Below are positions 11,484-22,274 of a stretch of 64,000 nucleotides of DNA, one piece after another. The DNA comes from Halichoerus grypus (Eukaryota; Chordata; Mammalia; Carnivora; Phocidae): assembly GCF_964656455.1 (NCBI RefSeq), contig NC_135718.1, positions 148,162,762-148,226,761 on the forward strand, given 5' to 3'. Position 1 is the first letter of the stretch; the number at the start of each line of letters is the position of its first letter. The notes beneath the pieces are model-generated. The model saw only the letters and a program-made list of their open reading frames with translations, did no database searches and was not told the origin of the DNA. Made by a program: the position numbers and the translations under genes.

Positions 11484-11519
11484 GTCAACCCAATCATTCT
11501 TAATATTGGCTATTATATG

Positions 11520-12240
11520 TTTTTTTTTTTAAATTCTAGAATTTCCGTTTTAAAAATATTTTTAGATCTCTACTGAAATTCCCAATCTTATTTTTTATTT
11601 CCATGAGAATGATAGGCATATTTATTTTAAAGTCAGTATCTGATAACTCCAGTATTGGCATATCTTGTTGGCTGCCTTCTCTTATCTGTAGTTTCTGCTG
11701 GCTTTTATCTGGAATATCTGATTTCCTCTTGTGTGTGGGTTACTTTTGATTTTATGCTTTGCATTATATTTATACAATTCTTGGTAGCAATAACTTGAGA
11801 TCAGATATTTTTACATTCTTCCAGAGAAGATTTCAATTTACTTCAGCTAGGGTTTGGAAGTATTAATTTTCTTAATCCAGTCTTAATCCAAATTCAGAGA
11901 CTGAATCCGCTAGAAGCTGGGCTGCAGTCCCCTGAGGAGTGGCCTTTTGCCAGTTTGTTCTCATGCTTGGGGGTGGCATTCCAGATCTCAATCCAAAGAG
12001 GAGGATGTAGTTACTATGATACATTCCTCTTCCTTGGTGGGACCCAGACTCTAATTCATGTCCCCGTAGCCTTGAGTGACTTCCAAAGCACAACTCAGTC
12101 TCTTAGCACTCCCTCTGGAATTGGCTAAAGCTCTCAGAAAAGAAGTGATAACAACTTCTTGGGTCTCTGCTCTCCTCCTGATGTGATAATTCCTTACTAC
12201 TTTATTGGTTCTCAAAGTCCGCCAAGCAGTTCTAAATGGC
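11520..12240 (-). other. Possible old repeat, family unknown
   Basis: Text such as AAAGTCAGTATCTGATAACTC, TCTTGGTAGCAATAACTTGAG and TTCTTCCAGAGAAGATTTC resembles a common mammalian interspersed sequence often associated with old L1M copies. I cannot name it with confidence. It may be the 5' continuation of the L1M at 8330-11500. Strand is a guess from that link. Confidence 0.3.
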
Positions 12241-13493
12241 ATCTTATCCAGCTGCTTTTCTCTTAGGTAAGATTGTTCTGCATTTCTTGGTCCATTAACA
12301 CTGAACTGTATTTTTCTTCACAATATGCATCACCATCCCAGTTCAAGTTGGGAAAAGGTTTGTGTCTTTAAGTAAATACAAGAGATTTGAGAATTAAAAA
12401 AAATAATAAAACTATATTTCTTGGAAACACAGTTTTTCTTCTTTCAAATCTGGGAACTCTAAATAGTTATCCCCACAAGTCCTTTGTATTGAATAATTAG
12501 GATTTAAAAATACTGTTTTTTCTCTTCTTATAAAATTGTACCTTTTTATCCAGAAAATATAGATCATAGAGAAAAGTTTAAAATCTTCCTTGATAATGTT
12601 ACCAAGCAGTAGTCCTTGTTAGCATTTTTGTTTATAGTGTCACAAACACACAGACACACACATTTTGAAAACTGGGATAAATTATAGGATTATTTTATAA
12701 CCCAACGTAATTCAACAATGTACTATCAATATATTTTTTCACTGTCTTCATTTTATCAAACATTCTTGTGAAACAGGATTTTTAGTGGTAACATACGGCA
12801 TGCAACATAATAGAATTAACCAATTTCCAATTATCAGACACTGTAGTTGCTTGTAAAATTTTGTTATTTTTATCAATGGAAATTACAATATTTAAGTTTT
12901 TCCATGTATGTATATATTTTATTAGGATACATTATTAAATATGAAGTTGTGCCAAAGATTATTTAGAATTTTGAGGATTTTGTTATATAATTTTAAAATT
13001 CTTAAAAAATTTGTATTAATTTATAATTCAACTAACATACTAGAGTAACTTTCTTCCCCAAATCTATTCATATATGGGGATCATCCCTAAACAACAAGCT
13101 TTACCAATTTGCTAAGTAAAATATTATTATTTTTTCCTTAAAAAATAGTATATATTTAATGTATTGTGAAGTTAACTACATATTCATGGTTTTGGCTTTT
13201 TGTAGTGTGTGTGTATACACATTCATGTGTGTATTCATTCTTCAAGGCCTTTATTCATATTCTTTTTTATGTACTTGCTTTTCTCATTATTTAGGAACTG
13301 TGTTTATATTAGGGATGCTAGTCTTTATGTCATGAGGTTCTTAACTCTTTCTCTCTCATATAGGTTAAACTGTTTCTCCACTTTCACACTTGCTTTTTTG
13401 TTTTTGTTTTGGTACTTTTTTGTTACGGAAGTTTAAATTTTTAAATTTGGTGTACAGAAGTTTAAATATATTTAGGTTTTTGTTTCTTCTCTC

Positions 13494-13890
13494 TTTTTTT
13501 TTTTTTTTGAGAGAGAGAGAGCAGGCGAAGGGGCAGATGGAGAGGGAGAGAGAATCTTTTTTAAAAAAGATTTATTTATTTATTTTAGAAAGAGACAGCA
13601 CGAGAGCACACAGGAGTAAGGGGAGGGGCAGAGGGAGAGAATCTTCAAGTAGATGTCCTGCTTAGCGGGGAGCCATGGCTCTGTCCCACGACCAATGAGA
13701 TCACAACCTGAGCAGAAACCAAGAGTTGGATTCTCAACTGACTGAGCCACCCAGGCAGCCCGGGAGAGAGAGAGAATCTTAAGCAGACTCCATGCCCAGT
13801 GCATAGTGTGGGGCTCCATCTCACAACCCTGATCATGACCTGAGCTGAAATCAAGAGTCAGACTCAACCAATTGAGCCACCCAGACACCC
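13494..13890 (-). mobile_element. SINEC (outer, older), split
   Basis: The outer copy has its T-rich tail and GAGAGAGAG tract at 13494-13558 and resumes at 13768 with AGAGAGAATCTTAAGCAGAC, ending in ACCCAGACACCCC near 13890. It is the older type with AATCAAGAGTCAGAC. The break is filled by the SINEC at 13559-13767. Confidence 0.9.
13559..13767 (-). mobile_element. SINEC (inner, younger) nested in a SINEC
   Basis: Inverted copy with TTTATTTATTTATTTTAG tail, AGAAAGAGACAGCACGAG and the head ending CCCAGGCAGCCCG. It is bounded by an exact 13-bp duplication, GAGAGAGAATCTT at 13546-13558 and 13768-13780, which is part of the outer SINE. The right junction (CTT/AAG) fits the usual L1 endonuclease preference. 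Confidence 0.92.
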
Positions 13891-15027
13891 CTCTTCTCTT
13901 TTTCTTTATGTTTTGGAAAACTAAGTATACATAATTCCATTTTTTCATATATTGTACTAGATAGTTTAGCTAAATTTTGCTTTGGTGTTGAAGTAAGTAA
14001 AATTTATGTCTCCCAAATAATTAACTAATTTTCCCAGAATTAATTAATTAAATAATCAATATTTTTCTCTTATTTTAGAATGCCAACTGCTTTTTAAGAA
14101 ATTCTATCCCACTAGATGTTATATCTTACACTGGTATTATAATGGTTATGTTACTGTGGCTTTATAATATGTTGCAATTCCAAGCAATGAAAATTTACCT
14201 TTATTTTCTTCTGAAATTTCCTAGCTGTTCCAGCCTATGTATACTTAAAACTGGAATTAAAATATTTTTTTCAAGTTTTAAATAAATGTCTTTGATTTTG
14301 AATATAATCACATTACGTCTATAAATAAATTTGGGGATAATTGATATTTTAACTTTATTGGGATTTGCCATCTAAGAATAGCAATGTTGCTCCAGTTATT
14401 CAAATTTTTTTCATATATTCTTCAGGGAAGTATTAGTTCTTTTCATTTTTATATAACTTTTAAATGTATTTGTAGGTATTTTATTTTATTGTTACTTTGG
14501 TCAATTTCAAATTAAATTTATTAATTGATTTTTATTTTTGTATTTTTGTATAATTGTTCTGCAACTAGCTATTTTACTAAACTCATATAAATGTCTTAAT
14601 TTTTTATTTGATTTCCTCGGATTTTAAAAAATGCAAATAACTTCTATCTTTTGAAAATAATATTTTTTTCTCCTTGCTGAAAGTCATACTATTTTTCTAT
14701 TTTTGAATACTGATGTCACAAGGTAGGAATGTTCACTTCATTGAAGATAAGGTAAGTTGGACAGACTTGGAAGTCCTGGGACCTAGAACTTTAAGGGCCA
14801 CTAGGATGGGTTAGGTGTTGGAGGAAATAGTCACAAATGCAGATGTGACATCTCTTTGGAAACAGTTGTACTGAAGGTCCAGTGCAAAGTACAAGTGGCA
14901 TTTTATCAAGATGGAGATGGTGGTGGGGAATTTCGGAACAGTAGTTGATTATTCCAAGAGCCCAAAGTAGAGGACACCGGAGGGAAAGAGGGCAACCATT
15001 AGTAGAAGGCCCACAGATTGGGGTTTA

Positions 15028-15236
15028 TTTTTTATTTATTTATTTTTTTTAAAGATTTTATTTATTTATTTGAGAGAGAGAATGAGAGACAGAGAGCACG
15101 AGAGCGAAGAGGGTCAGAGGGAGAAGCAGACCCCTCGCTGAGCAGGGAGCCCGATGTGGGACTCGATCCAGGGGTTCCAGGATCATGACCTGAGCCGAAG
15201 GCAGTCGCTTAACCAACTGAGCCACCCAGGCGCCCC
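15028..15236 (-). mobile_element. SINEC, young-looking
   Basis: Full inverted copy with TATTTATTTATTTGAGAG tail, GAGAATGAGAGACAGAGAG and the head ending CCCAGGCGCCCC. It is flanked by an exact 14-bp duplication, CAGATTGGGGTTTA at 15014-15027 and 15237-15250. It is close to the modern arctoid type (CCGAAGGCAGTCGCTTAACC). Confidence 0.95.
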
Positions 15237-15573
15237 CAGATTGGGGTTTAATAATGTGGTTCAAATACCTGGAAAGGGAACTGGTCAAAATAATGATTAA
15301 GACAGGAACCCAGTTCTAGAAGATGTTTGACACATTTGAGACCTATACTGTCAGGGGCACAAGAACATATTCAGAGACAGATTGTCTGCATGCATGGAAA
15401 ATTTGACACTGAATTTTTCAGACTGAGCAGTATTTGTTAAATATCTCCTTTTCTAAGTGTGTAACTGGACCTACAGACTAGAATGGGATTGAACACGTAT
15501 TTAGAGTTCAAGTCCCTCCAGATTTGGAGAGGTGGAAAGGCAGGCCCCGGGATCCAGGAAGGACATGATGACA

Positions 15574-15683
15574 ACACACACACACACACACACACACATA
15601 CACACTCTCACTCACACACACACATTCACACACACACGCATATATATATATACAATTACGTATATAAATTATATATGTATATC
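15574..15683 (+). repeat. Compound (CA)n / (TA)n microsatellite
   Basis: CA runs of differing length interrupted by TACACACTCTCACTC and ATTCAC, then (TA)n and AT-rich text. The plus frames reading through it as poly-Thr-His are artefacts. Confidence 0.92.
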
Positions 15684-15899
15684 TGAAATGAGTGAGTCAT
15701 CATGGGTAATCAAGAAAACATAATGGGAAAATTACATGCTGATTCAGTCTGCAACCTGTGGCTAATAATTATAGAAGCATGTTTTTATTAGGGAGTGTTC
15801 TTTTCCATTGTTCAGATTCCAAGAAAGAGACATTCCTTAAAAGAAAATTATTAGATTGCTGTTTTGGGGATCAAATCATTATTGTGTTTTTGCTACTCA

Positions 15900-16440
15900 A
15901 AAATATGTTTAAAATGTCTGCTAGGTGCCATGCTCTGGTGATACAACAAAAAATACGATAGATACAGGACCTGTTCTATAACTTCTGGTCTAATAGGAAA
16001 AATAGCCCAGTAAGCACAAAAATCAACACGATGTGATAAGAGGTATTTGAGGAGGAGCAGAGAGTTCTAAAGGCTAACTTGGCAGAGAACTTGACCTGCC
16101 TTTTGGTAGAATGAATAGGATGGAGCAAGAAAGAGGGTGCATGTGTTATGTAAGCTGCAATCTGATGGAGAAGAAGAGGCTTCAGAAGTAATGAGGTGGA
16201 AGAAGAATATTCCAAAGAGAGAATTTTATAAGAGACTACACACCTAATTTCTAGGAACAAGAAGTTCAGCATGGGTAATAAATGATCTTGTAAGGACTAC
16301 TAATGAGTTTGGAGGCAGTTGAACTTTTCAAGTAGCTTTGGGGAAGGAGGGCACATGGTGGTAGATGTGACTGTTTTTGCATTCCAGAAGTTACATTTTG
16401 GAGCACAGATTATATGAGGATGAAATGGAGTAAGAGGGAT
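15900..16440 (-). mobile_element. L2 LINE fragment
   Basis: Reverse-complement L2: CTGCTAGGTGCCATGCTCTGG, GATACAGGACCTGTTCT, GTCTAATAGGAAAAATAGCC, and farther on GGACTACTAATGAGTTTGGAGG and TTGCATTCCAGAAG. Indels are frequent. The 98-codon minus frame at 15976-16272 is L2-derived. Confidence 0.65.
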
Positions 16441-16611
16441 CAGTTAGTTGACTTTTCCTAATTCAAGTTCACCTTCAACAAAAGTAGTGACCATGGAGGC
16501 TTTCTTTATTTTTAATTTTCACTGTCCTTGTTTCGGATGCATACTGCATTTAGTTGTTAATTAATTAAATTATTTTATCGTGTTTATCTTTTATTGAGTA
16601 AATTTACTCTA

Positions 16612-17258
16612 TGTGTGGGCTGAATGACAACTCCCCCCAAATGTCATGTCCTAATCCCTGAAGCCTGTGAATGCTACTTGGCATAACAGCAGGGCTTTAG
16701 TAGATGCGATTAAATTGAGGATCTGGAGGTGGGGAATTGTCCAGGGTTATCTGGGTAGGACCGTGTAATCACATAGGTTCTTACAGAGGGAGGCAGGAAG
16801 GTCCACTAAGTGTCAGGAGGTGGGATGATGGAAGCAAGAGGTTGGAGTGACACGAGATCAGAAGCCAAGGGACCAGGGCCCCAGAAGCTAGAAAGGCAAG
16901 GAGACAGATTACACCATGGAGCCAGAAGAAGGAGCCAGTCCTACTCACATGCTGACTCCAGCTCAGTGAAACTGATTTTGGACTCTGGCCTCCAGAACTG
17001 TAAAAGAATAAATTTGTGGGGCGCCTAGGTGGCTCAGTCGGTTAAGCATCTGCCTTTGGCTCAGGTCATGGTTCCGGGGTCCTGGGATCGAGTCCCATGT
17101 CCGGTTCTCCACTTAGCGGGGAGTTTGCTTCTCCCTCTTACTCTGCGCCTTCCCCCTTGCTCACACTCTCTGTCTCAAAATAAATAAATAAAATCTAGGG
17201 GAAAAAAAGAATAAATTTGTGTTGCTATTAAGCTGTGAAATTTGTGATAATTTGTTTT
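16612..17258 (+). mobile_element. MLT1-type solo LTR (ERVL-MaLR)
   Basis: Near-complete LTR of the MLT1B/C/D style. It starts GTGGGCTGAATGACAACTCC and continues with AATCCCTGAAGCCTGTGAATG, TTAAATTGAGGATCTGGAGG, CAGAAGCTAGAAAGGCAAGG, CTGGCCTCCAGAACTG, the polyadenylation-type AATAAA (17007-17012) and a truncated 3' end GTGATAATTTGTT. No internal retroviral sequence adjoins it, so it is a solo LTR. A SINEC interrupts it at 17019-17204. Confidence 0.82.
17019..17204 (+). mobile_element. SINEC inside the MLT1 LTR
   Basis: Head GGGCGCCTAGGTGGCTCAG, B-box-like GGGATCGAGTCCC, pyrimidine tract and AAATAAATAAATAAAATC tail. The exact 17-bp duplication AAAAGAATAAATTTGTG lies at 17002-17018 and 17205-17221. 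It contains the LTR's AATAAA, so that signal now occurs on both sides of the SINE. Confidence 0.95.
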
Positions 17259-17264
17259 GGGGGA

Positions 17265-20200
17265 GAAGGGTGGGTGAGCATTTCAGGGTGCAATGTTAGT
17301 GGTTTCACAATATCCACTTAACCTGTCTGATAGGATGAATGTTTTCAGATCACTTTTATGTAGGCAGTTATTCCAGGGCCAAATGGCATTTTTTTTTCAA
17401 ATGAGATTTTTAATCGTATTCCCTTTGCCAGGGAATATGTTGCTCATTATACAAATAATAACTCACTTTCAAAACAGAAACAGACAGAGTAGCAGGCTTT
17501 AAGAGGTACGGAGTTATATTATCACAGAGCCACATGCCATGGTTTTAAGAACATATTGGGGAAAAAAACAGCTTCTGAGTGAAAAAGTCAGGACTCCGAG
17601 ATTACAGTTAGAACATGTGCAAAGGATAAACTTGAGTAATAATGAGCTTGAAAAAGAAAACAAGATGGTCAAACCCACGGCATAAGATAAGCAATGTGTT
17701 AGACAAGCAGAGGGTGTCTGGACCCTCCTGGGCCTCCTCCCATAGCAAGAGGGGTGAGAAGGAACCAGGGGTTCCTCCGAATCACTCATTTGCTTAAATA
17801 TTTCTAGTAGAATTCCAAATATTCAGCATGGTCTTCACCATTCTTCACTTATCTTCATGTTATCTTCATGGGATTCTGCCCTACAGAATGTGGCGCGCTA
17901 TGCTCTACATCCATGGACAGCTTGGACGAAGTAGAACATATTGGATAATTGATGACCAAATAGGAGTGTGCGAAGTGGGTAAAACCACTGAACAGCCCAC
18001 CAACCAGACTTTAACATTAACAAGGCCAATTTCTGTCTGGTTATGCTACACTGAGCAAATCATGAATACCAAATCCTGAAGAAATGAAAAGGGGAGGAAA
18101 AGAGGGAATTGGGACCCGCCCATGAACTATGTTTTGTGTGACTGGCCTCATCCTCACTATTGTGCAGGAATCTCTTATTTCCTGCTTCTGTCACCACGAG
18201 ATCAGGTCTGACCTGGTTCCAAGTGTCCTCCTCACAGGAAGGGGAAGGGGGCCCTCTGCTTTGGCTCAGCCCTGGAGCTCTCGGCAGACTGGTAACCTGG
18301 CTCTTGAGTGAGTGTAATTTTAGTGGCCTGGATGTGACTCCTCCACATGCTAATTCTCTGTGCTCTGGCCCTTCAGGTTTTCCACAGATGCTTGTAAATC
18401 ATTTGTCATCTCTATAGCTGACAAAGAAACCAAAAGGATCCTTCATGAGTCAACGATACTCATTTTTTTGAAGGGCAAATTTCTCTGGTCTCCCCACTCT
18501 ATCTTGACAAGGACAGCGACGACCCTGCTCCATGAATACTAACAGAGTCCCCGGCGGAGTGCAGAGGCAGGGCCAGGGACTCCCACAACCCAGGAGCCAC
18601 AGACATGCAGACACTAACTCCCGGTAAGGGCCAAGTGATCCCACAGGAGGTACACGGGATCGGTGAGCTGAAGGGAGTGCTGTCCTAGGGCCTGGGACAA
18701 TCCTCATAAAATCCGTGCTGATATTGAGAGCTAAGAGAAAATCAGGAAGGGATCTGAGCACAGGAGCTGCAGGAAAAGGGGAGTGTGCAGGATTATAGCC
18801 TGATCCCCTCCAAAAAATTCTGGGACTGGTTGGGATAAAGGGTTAAACTCCCATAAGACTTGCTTTGGCCTTGACGGCCCACCCTCCCAGGCTCCCCCCA
18901 ACTTGCTCACATTTCTAAGACGTCCCTTGTGCCGAATTCTTATTCAACTTCAAACTGACAAACTGTTTTTAATCTTTTCCTTCTATCCAGCCTGGAGATT
19001 GGGAAGCAAAAATCAATACCGGTTGGCAGGTGATCAAGCTGCTTCAGACTGGTGTGAGGAGAGAGCAGAGAGTGAGAGCGGGAGGACAAGGGTGGGGGGA
19101 AGGTGAGGGGGGGGACGGAGTTTGACTAAGTACCATGAATTACTGGCTGGAGGTCCAAAGGGCTGTGATTTCTCTGGCCTTGAGCAGGGGAGCTTGGGAA
19201 TGCCATTAGAACAATTAGGTCAGGAGTTCACAGCTGTTAAGGTGCCTTTGGAGAGAGGCACCGAGAATTTTCCTGACAATTCAGTGGGAGAGAGGGTGGG
19301 AGGAAGAGGTTGCAGGAGAGGGGCTCCGTCTTTCTGTGGTCTCCTTCCAGGAGAGACTTGACAACATCAGTACCACACCACAAGAGGCAGAGAGTTGCTT
19401 TAAAAAAGAAAATGGCATAACCGTTTTCTTAATTCAATTTAAAAAATAATTTGAAATATTCTGAAGTGACTCTCAAGGATGGGACAGCAGGGAAGGAGGC
19501 AGTAGGGAGAGTTGCTCACCCAGACATCCCTAAGACCCAAAGACCTGGTGATTTAGTCTTCAGTCCTGGCCCAGAGGCACAGTGATCCCTCGTTACTTAA
19601 CTATCGATATTCTGAAAACTCTAATAAGGCAGAGAGGATCCTTATTTAACCAGGTTAGGCATTAGGAAATGTGATCTTTCTATGAAGACCTGCAGGAACA
19701 AGATCAGAGCCTGAAGCCCACTTGCTGCTGCCGTAGCACTGAAAGGGATGATGCTCCGTGTTCCCGTGGCGTCGCAGACCCCATTCTGGGACTTTTAGCT
19801 AAGGGCTCTTCCCTAGCTTTTCCTTTCCCCATCGTAGGCCACGGTATCGCCACCCTGTTATCTTTCTCCAGGTAGGGACAATAGGGAGAAAACAAGAACT
19901 CAAATGTTGGCCTCTGGATTTCTCCAAGTAGTCTCGTGTGGATTTAGCAGTGGACACAATTCCTCAGTGAAAAGAGATTTTTCAATATTAAGAGCCAAGG
20001 TTTTGGCATAATCGTGGGTATAGACCTGGTTACTCTCCTTGCCCCCCCTCCTCCTAGGAAGGGAGATATAAACTCTTCTAAGAATGGGCCAAACAGGTTT
20101 TGTCTCACCTGGAGACGGGACAGTGGAACAGAGGGAAGTTGATGGGGACATGGGTCCTGCACAGTGACCCCTATCAGCTTAGAATCCCTGGGCTTGGGTA

Positions 20201-20787
20201 GGCAGAAAATATAAATCCAGGAGAGTGTGAAGGGAATCTCAGACTGGAAGAAAACTGTGCTTTATTTCCTAGGGTGTAGCGGGAGAGGCTGCATATCTGA
20301 TCTAGAAGTAGGAGGCCAGCTTTTTGCCAGAACAAAAGAGCAACAAAGGAGGAGAGGCATCTAGGAGTCGTGTGTGAAGATGGCCTTACGAGGTGACAGG
20401 ATTTGGGACATGCTGCTGTAAAAGCTGGCACCTTCACATATTGAAGATTTCCAGCTGAAGAATTTGAGAAATGGCATGTGCAGAAAGACTTGTTTGACCT
20501 TCCCCTGACGCAGGTCCTAAAACCCTCATGTGAGAGGTGCCCACCCTATACTCAGAGGAAAGGAGCATTCTCCCTGAAGAGGAAGGGACACAGGGATCTG
20601 AAAGAACAGGTCTTGCTAAGTGCCCCCCAGTTGACTACAGTTAACTCACTTTTGCCCCTATCACATCTCTCCATGGCTTTCTACTGGTCATGAAACCTAG
20701 CTTCAAAACACTCAGGCTTAACCATTTCTTTGGGTATTTGTTTCCTTATGAAGGTTCTCATGTCATGGAAAACTTAAATAAATGTGT
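17265..20787. other. 3.5 kb with no recognised repeat or gene
   Basis: This is one of the longest repeat-poor stretches of the window. Open frames are at most 103 codons (minus, 18450-18761) and overlap one another in several registers. I recognise no domain. Purine-rich text at 19066-19110 includes a short G run. Old unrecognised repeats or untranslated transcript exons cannot be excluded by eye. Confidence 0.45.
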
Positions 20788-20981
20788 GGGGTGCCTTGGT
20801 GGCTCAGTCGGTTAAGCGTCTGACTCTTGATTTTGGCTCAGGTCATGATCTTGGGATTGTGGAATCAAGCCTCACGTCGGACTCTGTGCTCAGTGTGGAG
20901 CCTGCTTGAGATTCTTTCTCCCTCCCCCTCTGCCCCTCCCTCTGCTCCTGCTCTCTCTCTTTCTAAATAAATGAACAAAAT
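20788..20981 (+). mobile_element. SINEC, older type, with another SINE in its tail
   Basis: Head GGGGTGCCTTGGTGGCTCAG, the older-type GTCTGACTCTTGATTTTGG, body, pyrimidine tract and a tail AAATAAATGAACAAAAT. The tail resumes at 21206 with CTTAAAAAAAATG after the minus-strand SINE. Confidence 0.92.
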
Positions 20982-20994
20982 ATATTTTTTAAAG

Positions 20995-21026
<32 letters not shown>

Positions 21027-21189
21027 TCTAGAGAGCTAGCAAGAGAGAGTGCAAACTGTGGGGCAGGGAGAGGAGGAAGCAGGCTCCCTGCTGAGCAGGG
21101 AGCCCAATGCGGGACTCGATCCCAGGACCCTTGAATCACTACCTGAGCCAATGGCAGATGCTTAACTGACTGAGCCACCCAGGTGCGCC
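20982..21189 (-). mobile_element. SINEC inserted in the tail of the preceding SINE
   Basis: Inverted copy with seven or eight TTTA units, GAGAGCTAGCAAGAGAGAG, CTGAGCAGGGAGCCCAATG and the head ending CCCAGGTGCGCC. The exact 16-bp duplication AATAAATGAACAAAAT lies at 20966-20981 and 21190-21205 and is derived from the older SINE's tail. The junction AAAAT/CTT is not the usual TTTT/AA target of L1 endonuclease. Confidence 0.94.
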
Positions 21190-21378
21190 AATAAATGAAC
21201 AAAATCTTAAAAAAAATGCATATGATTTTCTTTTGTTAACCTGTCTTTGTCAGTCTAATCTTCAAACCCAGTCAAGGTCTAAGGTTGAGGAAAACTTTTT
21301 CTTCCCCTAGAAAAGTTCATCTACTATAGTATCATGTGACGAAAACAGTAAAAGGAACATAGTTCTTTGTTCCCCCAG

Positions 21379-21721
21379 TTTTAATGAGATATAATTTGCA
21401 TTTAACATTGTGTAAATTTAGCGTGATTTGCTATATGTGTATGTTGCAAAATGATTATCACAATAAGGTTAGTTGACACATCCATCACTTCCCAAAGTTA
21501 CATTCTGTGTATGTGTGGTGAGAACTTCAAAAATCTGCTCTCTTAGCAACTTTCAAATATATACGATATATATTTGAAATATATATATACAATACAGTAC
21601 TATGTATGTGTATCACAATATATACAATACAGTATTATAAATACGTATGCAATATATACAATACAGTATTGTTAACTGTAGTCACCATGCTATATATTAC
21701 CTCCCCAGAACATGTTCATAG
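21379..21721 (-). mobile_element. L1M 3' UTR fragment
   Basis: Complement of an L1MA/MB-like 3' end: TTTTAATGAGATATAATTTGC, AACATTGTGTAAATTTAG, ATGATTATCACAATAAGG, GTGAGAACTTCAAAAATC, then GTTAACTGTAGTCACCATGC. An AT-rich palindrome and tandem repeats have expanded in its middle (21551-21668). Confidence 0.78.
21551..21668. repeat. AT palindrome followed by ~34-bp tandem repeats
   Basis: A 13-bp perfect inverted repeat, TTTCAAATATATA at 21551-21563 and its complement at 21567-21579, has a three-base centre CGA. After it, the unit containing ATATATACAATACAGTA occurs three times, ending at 21599, 21634 and 21668. Spacing is 34-35 bases. All lie within the L1 3' UTR fragment. Confidence 0.8.
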
Positions 21722-22013
21722 AGTTCTCGAGCCCACAGGAAGAGCTTGGGAAATCTGAGAGTGGGCCTGTAGACCTCAAAGCAACCTTGACATTCAGGAA
21801 AAGAGAGTTTATGTTGGGTGGTCCTGGGGACCTGAGCACACATGACAGGGAGTGGTGACATGAATTACATCTTATTGGAAGTCATGGAGGTGAGGTAATG
21901 ATGATCAGTAGCCAGTTGTCCTTCCCCAAGCTCCATGGCCATTTCCAGGATGATTTCTAAAGTCCTCCCCAACTTCCATAGGTGAAACCTGGGAAGAAAG
22001 GAAGAAAGAGAAG

Positions 22014-22242
22014 ACTATAATGGGCTGGATGTCTCTGCCTAAATGCATATGCTGAAGTTCTAACCCCCAATGTGAAGGTATGAGGAGGTAAAGCCTTTGG
22101 GAAGTGATGAGATCACAGGGGTGGATCACTTAAGAATGGGATTAGTGCCCTTATAAGAAGAGGAAGAGACACCAGAGCTTCCTTTCTCTACCATGTGAGG
22201 ATACTGCAAAGAGGCAGCTGTCTATAAGCCAGGAAGAGGATT
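22014..22242 (+). mobile_element. MLT1A-type LTR, 5' part only
   Basis: CTATAATGGGCTGGATGTC, GAAGTTCTAACCCCCAATGTG, GAATGGGATTAGTGCCC, TTATAAGAAGAGG and CTACCATGTGAGGATAC match the 5' two thirds of an MLT1A-style LTR. It breaks off at about 22242, and L1 3' sequence follows. Confidence 0.78.
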
Positions 22243-22274
22243 TTCCTGGATGGAAATTTTAGGGCCTTAATGGG

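Larger units (their letters stand above)
8330..11500 (-). mobile_element. L1M LINE, 3' UTR through mid ORF2, decayed
   Basis: Plus-strand text is the complement of an ancient L1 read 3' to 5'. The 3' UTR comes first (ATCACCCAGGATAAGAAATAG near 8430), then ORF2 C-terminal blocks such as TACACCTGGGAGTAGAATTTC (8892) and CCAATTTACACTTTCACCAGC (8981). Reverse-transcriptase-side blocks follow: ATTGACCCTTGCATCCAC (10355), CAAATAGAAGTGGACC (10528), AATATTGGTCTGTAATTTTC (10908) and AAGAATTCACCAGTAAAAT (11064). All frames are broken; the minus-strand 75-codon frame at 10862-11089 is a relic of the palm region. Two SINEs and a (CA)n tract have since been added. Confidence 0.85.
12545..14725 (-). mobile_element. 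Second L1M LINE copy, 3' UTR and ORF2
   Basis: Complement of an L1M. 3' UTR-like text lies at 12545-13080. The ORF2 C-terminal half follows with blocks such as TACTGTGGCTTTATAATATG (14152), AAATTTGGGGATAATTGATA (14325) and GTAGGTATTTTATTTTATTG (14473). The ORF2 3' part is already present in the copy at 8330-11500, so these are two separate insertions on the same strand. Two nested SINEs interrupt it at 13494-13890. Confidence 0.75.

Noticed and set aside
13580..13948. 122-codon minus-strand frame
   Set aside because: It is the sense translation of two nested SINECs. The WVAQSV-type text recurs in other SINEC copies (e.g. 15058-15288, 21020-21202).
15483..15723. Histidine/threonine-rich proteins
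   Set aside because: Translation of the (CA)n microsatellite.
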